A DNA stretch of 64,000 bases from Nannocystis sp. RBIL2 (GTDB lineage: Bacteria; Myxococcota_A; Polyangia; Nannocystales; Nannocystaceae): assembly GCF_026626745.1 (NCBI RefSeq), contig NZ_JAPNJW010000001.1, positions 4,510,001 to 4,574,000 on the forward strand, given 5' to 3'. The stretch's first letter is position 1. The number at the start of each line of letters is the position of its first letter. Positions 61,972 to 64,000 of the stretch are shown piece by piece. Under the pieces are notes generated by a model. It was given only the letters and a program-made list of their open reading frames with translations, was not told where the DNA came from and ran no database searches. The position numbers and the translations under genes are program-made.

Positions 61972-62862
61972 TTATGCCGCTCGAGTCTGCGCCTGCTCGG
62001 CGTAGAAGCTCTCCTCGTAGGCGATCGGGGTCGAGTAGCCGATCGACGAGTGGCGACGCTGGCGATTATAGAACACTTCGATCCACTCCGATATGGTCGT
62101 CCTCGCATTCTCGCGGGTGAGGAAGATCGTGCGGTGGACGAGCTCGGTCTTCAGCGTGCTGTTGAAGCTCTCGGCGACCGCGTTGTCCCAGCAGTTGCCC
62201 TTGCGGCTCATGCTGCACGTCATGCCTGCCTGGCGTAGGGCCTCGCGGTAGTCGTCTGCGGCGTACTGGGAGCCGCGATCGGAGTGGAAGACCAGCCCCT
62301 CGTCGGACGGCTCACGGTGTCCCAGAGCGGCCCTCAGCGCGCCGAGGACCAGCTCCGTGCGCATGTGGTCGGCCATCGACCAGCCGACCACGCGGCGCGA
62401 GAACAGGTCGATGATCACCGCGAGGTAGAGCCAGCCCTCGAGGGTCCACACGTACGTGATGTCGGCGACCCAGGCCTTGTCGGGCTTGCTGGCGGTGAAG
62501 TTGCGATCCAGGACGTTGTCGGCCACGGGGAGTCTGTGGTTCGAGTCGGTCGTCCTCGTGAATTTCGGCCTACGACGGCCCTGGATCCCCTCTTCGCGCA
62601 TGATCCGGGCGACTCGCTTACGACTGACCTTGCGGCCACGTCCTCGTAGTTCGCTGCGGACTCGCGGGCTCCCGTAGGTCCGCCTGCTCGCGGCATGGAT
62701 CTCCGCGACCTCCTGGGCGAGCGCCGCGTTCTCCTGCGCTCTCGCCGATGGTTCACGTGTCTTCCATGCATAGTAGCCGCTCCGCGAGACCTCGAGGCTC
62801 TCACACATCATACTGACCGGGAAACTGGCCTCCTCCGCCGCGATGACCTGGAAGACGGTCAC
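61972..62862 (-). CDS. IS3-family transposase OrfB (DDE integrase)
   Basis: The 296-residue protein has an HTH_21 part (CESLEVSRSGYYAWKTRE, near 20-37) and the rve core with the catalytic triad Asp134 (WVADITYV), Asp195 (FHSDRGSQY) and Glu231 (NAVAESFNSTLK). It would be made mainly as an OrfAB fusion by -1 slippage at the A7 run; the GTG start overlaps the OrfA stop (GTGA). It appears intact, so the element could be active. Confidence 0.93.
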   Translation of the reverse strand: MTVFQVIAAEEASFPVSMMCESLEVSRSGYYAWKTREPSARAQENAALAQEVAEIHAASRRTYGSPRVRSELRGRGRKVSRKRVARIMREEGIQGRRRPKFTRTTDSNHRLPVADNVLDRNFTASKPDKAWVADITYVWTLEGWLYLAVIIDLFSRRVVGWSMADHMRTELVLGALRAALGHREPSDEGLVFHSDRGSQYAADDYREALRQAGMTCSMSRKGNCWDNAVAESFNSTLKTELVHRTIFLTRENARTTISEWIEVFYNRQRRHSSIGYSTPIAYEESFYAEQAQTRAA

Positions 62863-63161
62863 GTCTCCCTGGCGAAGAAGGCCGCCGCTTTTTTTAAAAA
62901 ATCGCGCTCCATCTCGACCCGCTTCAATTCCTTGCGCAACCGGACGAGCTCGGCCCGCTCATCCGTCGTCAGCGGTCCTCGCGGGGCCGGGCTCTGGTTG
63001 ATCTCTTCCTGCCTTGTCCAGTTCCTCAGCGCGCTCACCGTCAGGCCCATCTCTTGGGCCACCTGCGTGACCGATTTGCCTGAATTCTTCACGATCTTGA
63101 CCGCTTCCGCCTTCTGCTCCGGCGTGAATGCTCTTCGCTTCTTCTTGCTCATGCCCTTCAA
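62859..63161 (-). CDS. IS3-family transposase OrfA (helix-turn-helix)
   Basis: The 100-residue protein has the IS3 OrfA HTH (RAFTPEQKAEAVKIVKNSGKSVTQVAQEMGLTVSALRNW), a leucine-zipper region (LRKELKRVEMERDFLKK), and ends soon after the slippery run. It binds the terminal repeats. In the family the OrfA product regulates or helps the OrfAB transposase. ATG 63161 or 63152 could be the start. Confidence 0.9.
   Translation of the reverse strand: MKGMSKKKRRAFTPEQKAEAVKIVKNSGKSVTQVAQEMGLTVSALRNWTRQEEINQSPAPRGPLTTDERAELVRLRKELKRVEMERDFLKKAAAFFARET
62888..62901 (-). promoter_or_regulatory. Programmed -1 frameshift site of the IS3 element
   Basis: On the minus strand TTTTTTAAAAAAAG offers A-AAA-AAG-type slippage (A7 at 62889-62895). 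Sliding back one base there joins OrfA to the OrfB frame (KK-SGGLLRQGDVTVFQ), as known for IS3-family elements. Confidence 0.75.
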
Positions 63162-63207
63162 CCCTCTCTACTCCGGACTCATCGAGGGTGTCCACGAGAT
63201 CGGGGCA

Positions 63208-63517
63208 GCTTCAAGCCCCCGAGCTCGTCGTCAGCGCCTGACGGCCAGCCAGAGGTCCTCGCCGATCGCAGCGGACGCAGGAGCGGCCGCGAGGGACGAC
63301 AACGAGGGCGCGACGGCAACGGCATGAACCATGCCCCTCCATACTGCGCCTGCAGATCGCCGCGCGCGCACGTATGCAGGAGCGCCGTATCTGCGTGGCG
63401 CCTCAAAGGCGGCCAGATCTGAGCGAAGAGGCGGAGACAGCGACCGCGGCTCGGCGGGACCGCTCGCGTTCGCCGCGACCCTGTTGTCGTCCGCTTGTGG
63501 TCCGCCGAGCCTTTGCC
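63208..63517. other. Intergenic stretch beside the IS
   Basis: No convincing gene or hairpin is seen. It holds the right-hand flank of the IS3 element and the region upstream of the damaged secreted gene. Confidence 0.4.
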
Positions 63518-64000
63518 ATGACGAGACATATGCTCACCGAATTCTTCGTCACCGCCTCGCTCCTTGCGGCGTCCGCTGCCATTCCCGTGCCCGCCACGCC
63601 GGACGAGTTTTCGGACCGCCTCCAGGCGCCGTGGACTTCTCGACCGACGCGGTGACCGCCGCCGTCGACCTCTCCGAGGGTGTGCACATCGATATCGACT
63701 ACGAGCTCGCGGGCGTCGGGCACGTGAGGCTCGCGGCGCATGGTGAGCTCGACGGGCAGGCGGCCGTCATCCTGCTCGTGGACGACACTACCATCCTCGA
63801 CTTCGGCGGCGAGTGGACCGAGCTGCCCGAACAGACCTGGAAAGCATTCAATACCGATTATCTGGCAACCCTCGACCCCGAGGAGGCAGTTTCTCTCTCA
63901 ACAGCCTCGTCCAGGTCTGGACCACGACGGAGGTCGAGCAGGCGCTGGTAGACGCCGCGGAGGCGGCGCCCCCGCGCTCGGTGATATGCGATGTCGCCGG
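63518..64000 (+). pseudogene. Secreted protein gene with two apparent frameshifts, 3' end outside window
   Basis: From ATG 63518 the frame encodes a signal peptide (MTRHMLTEFFVTASLLAASAAIPVPA) and then stops. The likely continuation (VDFSTDAVTAAVDLSEGVHIDIDYELAGVGH...) is in the next frame from about 63632, and after about 63888 coding shifts again (FSLNSLVQVWTTTEVEQALVDAAEAAPPRSVICDVA) and stays open to the edge. Each switch fits loss of one base. Decayed gene or sequencing error are both possible; the product is not recognised. Confidence 0.6.

Larger units (their letters stand above)
61947..63207. mobile_element. IS3-family insertion sequence
   Basis: A 1261-bp element with imperfect terminal inverted repeats TGCCCCGAaaaaGTGGACAC (61947-61966) and the complement TGCCCCGAtctcGTGGACAC (63188-63207), two open frames in -1 phase and a slippery A7 stretch. 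Target-site duplications are not evident: the flanks read GGAT and GCTT. Confidence 0.9.

Noticed and set aside
61941..63215. Target-site duplication of the IS3 element
   Set aside because: Flanking bases (GGAT and GCTT) do not match over 3-4 bp.
63518..63951. Programmed frameshifting in the end gene
   Set aside because: Neither switch point has a slippery heptamer or a downstream structure; decay or sequence error is simpler.

Overview
The window is about 70 % GC with long antisense open frames. It encodes many secreted lipoproteins with Ser/Thr-rich linkers, a Cys-repeat lipoprotein, two Ser/Thr protein kinases, PAS-type histidine kinases, TPR proteins, and a CxxCH/Tat protein pair. This points to a predatory or social delta-proteobacterium (Myxococcota), most like the Nannocystis group. 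That placement is inferred from gene content and composition, not from a marker tree.

Layout. 1-5.5 kb: an edge-truncated secreted protein, then on the minus strand an SDR (pteridine-reductase-like), rpsU, a hypothetical gene and an exported EEP-family hydrolase. Divergent from these are a MerR regulator, folE and a histidine phosphatase. 5.6-13.2 kb is housekeeping: a LonN-domain protein, apbC plus a [2Fe-2S] ferredoxin, def, a malic enzyme with a PTA domain, a SprT-like protein and a fused MoaD-MoaE. 13.2-24.5 kb: Cys-repeat lipoprotein, a membrane spermidine-synthase fusion, a membrane histidine kinase, a secreted protein, and a haem-motif/Tat-exported pair. 25-36.3 kb: a Ser/Thr kinase, a VOC protein, a glycan cluster (kinase, membrane glycosyltransferase, UGM-like flavoprotein, GT2, deacetylase), RNase HI, a lipoprotein, a Lys-rich protein, and a divergent GST/TetR pair. 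36.4-49.3 kb: a secretion module (thioredoxin-like lipoprotein, S55 peptidase, beta-propeller-like protein), a hybrid histidine kinase, radC, an SDR, an orphan DNA methyltransferase, an esterase and an MBL hydrolase. 49.3-57.7 kb: tandem repeats, a redoxin, a PtuA-PtuB (Septu) anti-phage module, an aldo-keto reductase, an ABC exporter with a cyclic-nucleotide domain, a SET protein and a TPR protein. 57.7-64 kb: more tandem repeats, two Ser/Thr-linker lipoproteins, a membrane protein, an intact IS3-family element, and a frameshifted secreted gene at the edge.

The most striking unexplained signal is a family of short hairpins, roughly (A/C)TGTCC-N4-GGACA(G/T), scattered from 2 to 53 kb. They lie between genes, at gene junctions and inside genes. 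Many have GNRA-type loops (GAAA, GCGA, GCAA), some form small arrays, and one serves as an intrinsic terminator. Clear paired copies are not seen beyond about 53 kb. Other points worth checking are the MoaD-MoaE fusion with an internal Gly-Gly, the stand-alone Septu pair, the palindromic operator between the pterin-type reductase and a Cys-rich MerR, and two in-phase intergenic tandem repeats (78 bp and 105 bp).
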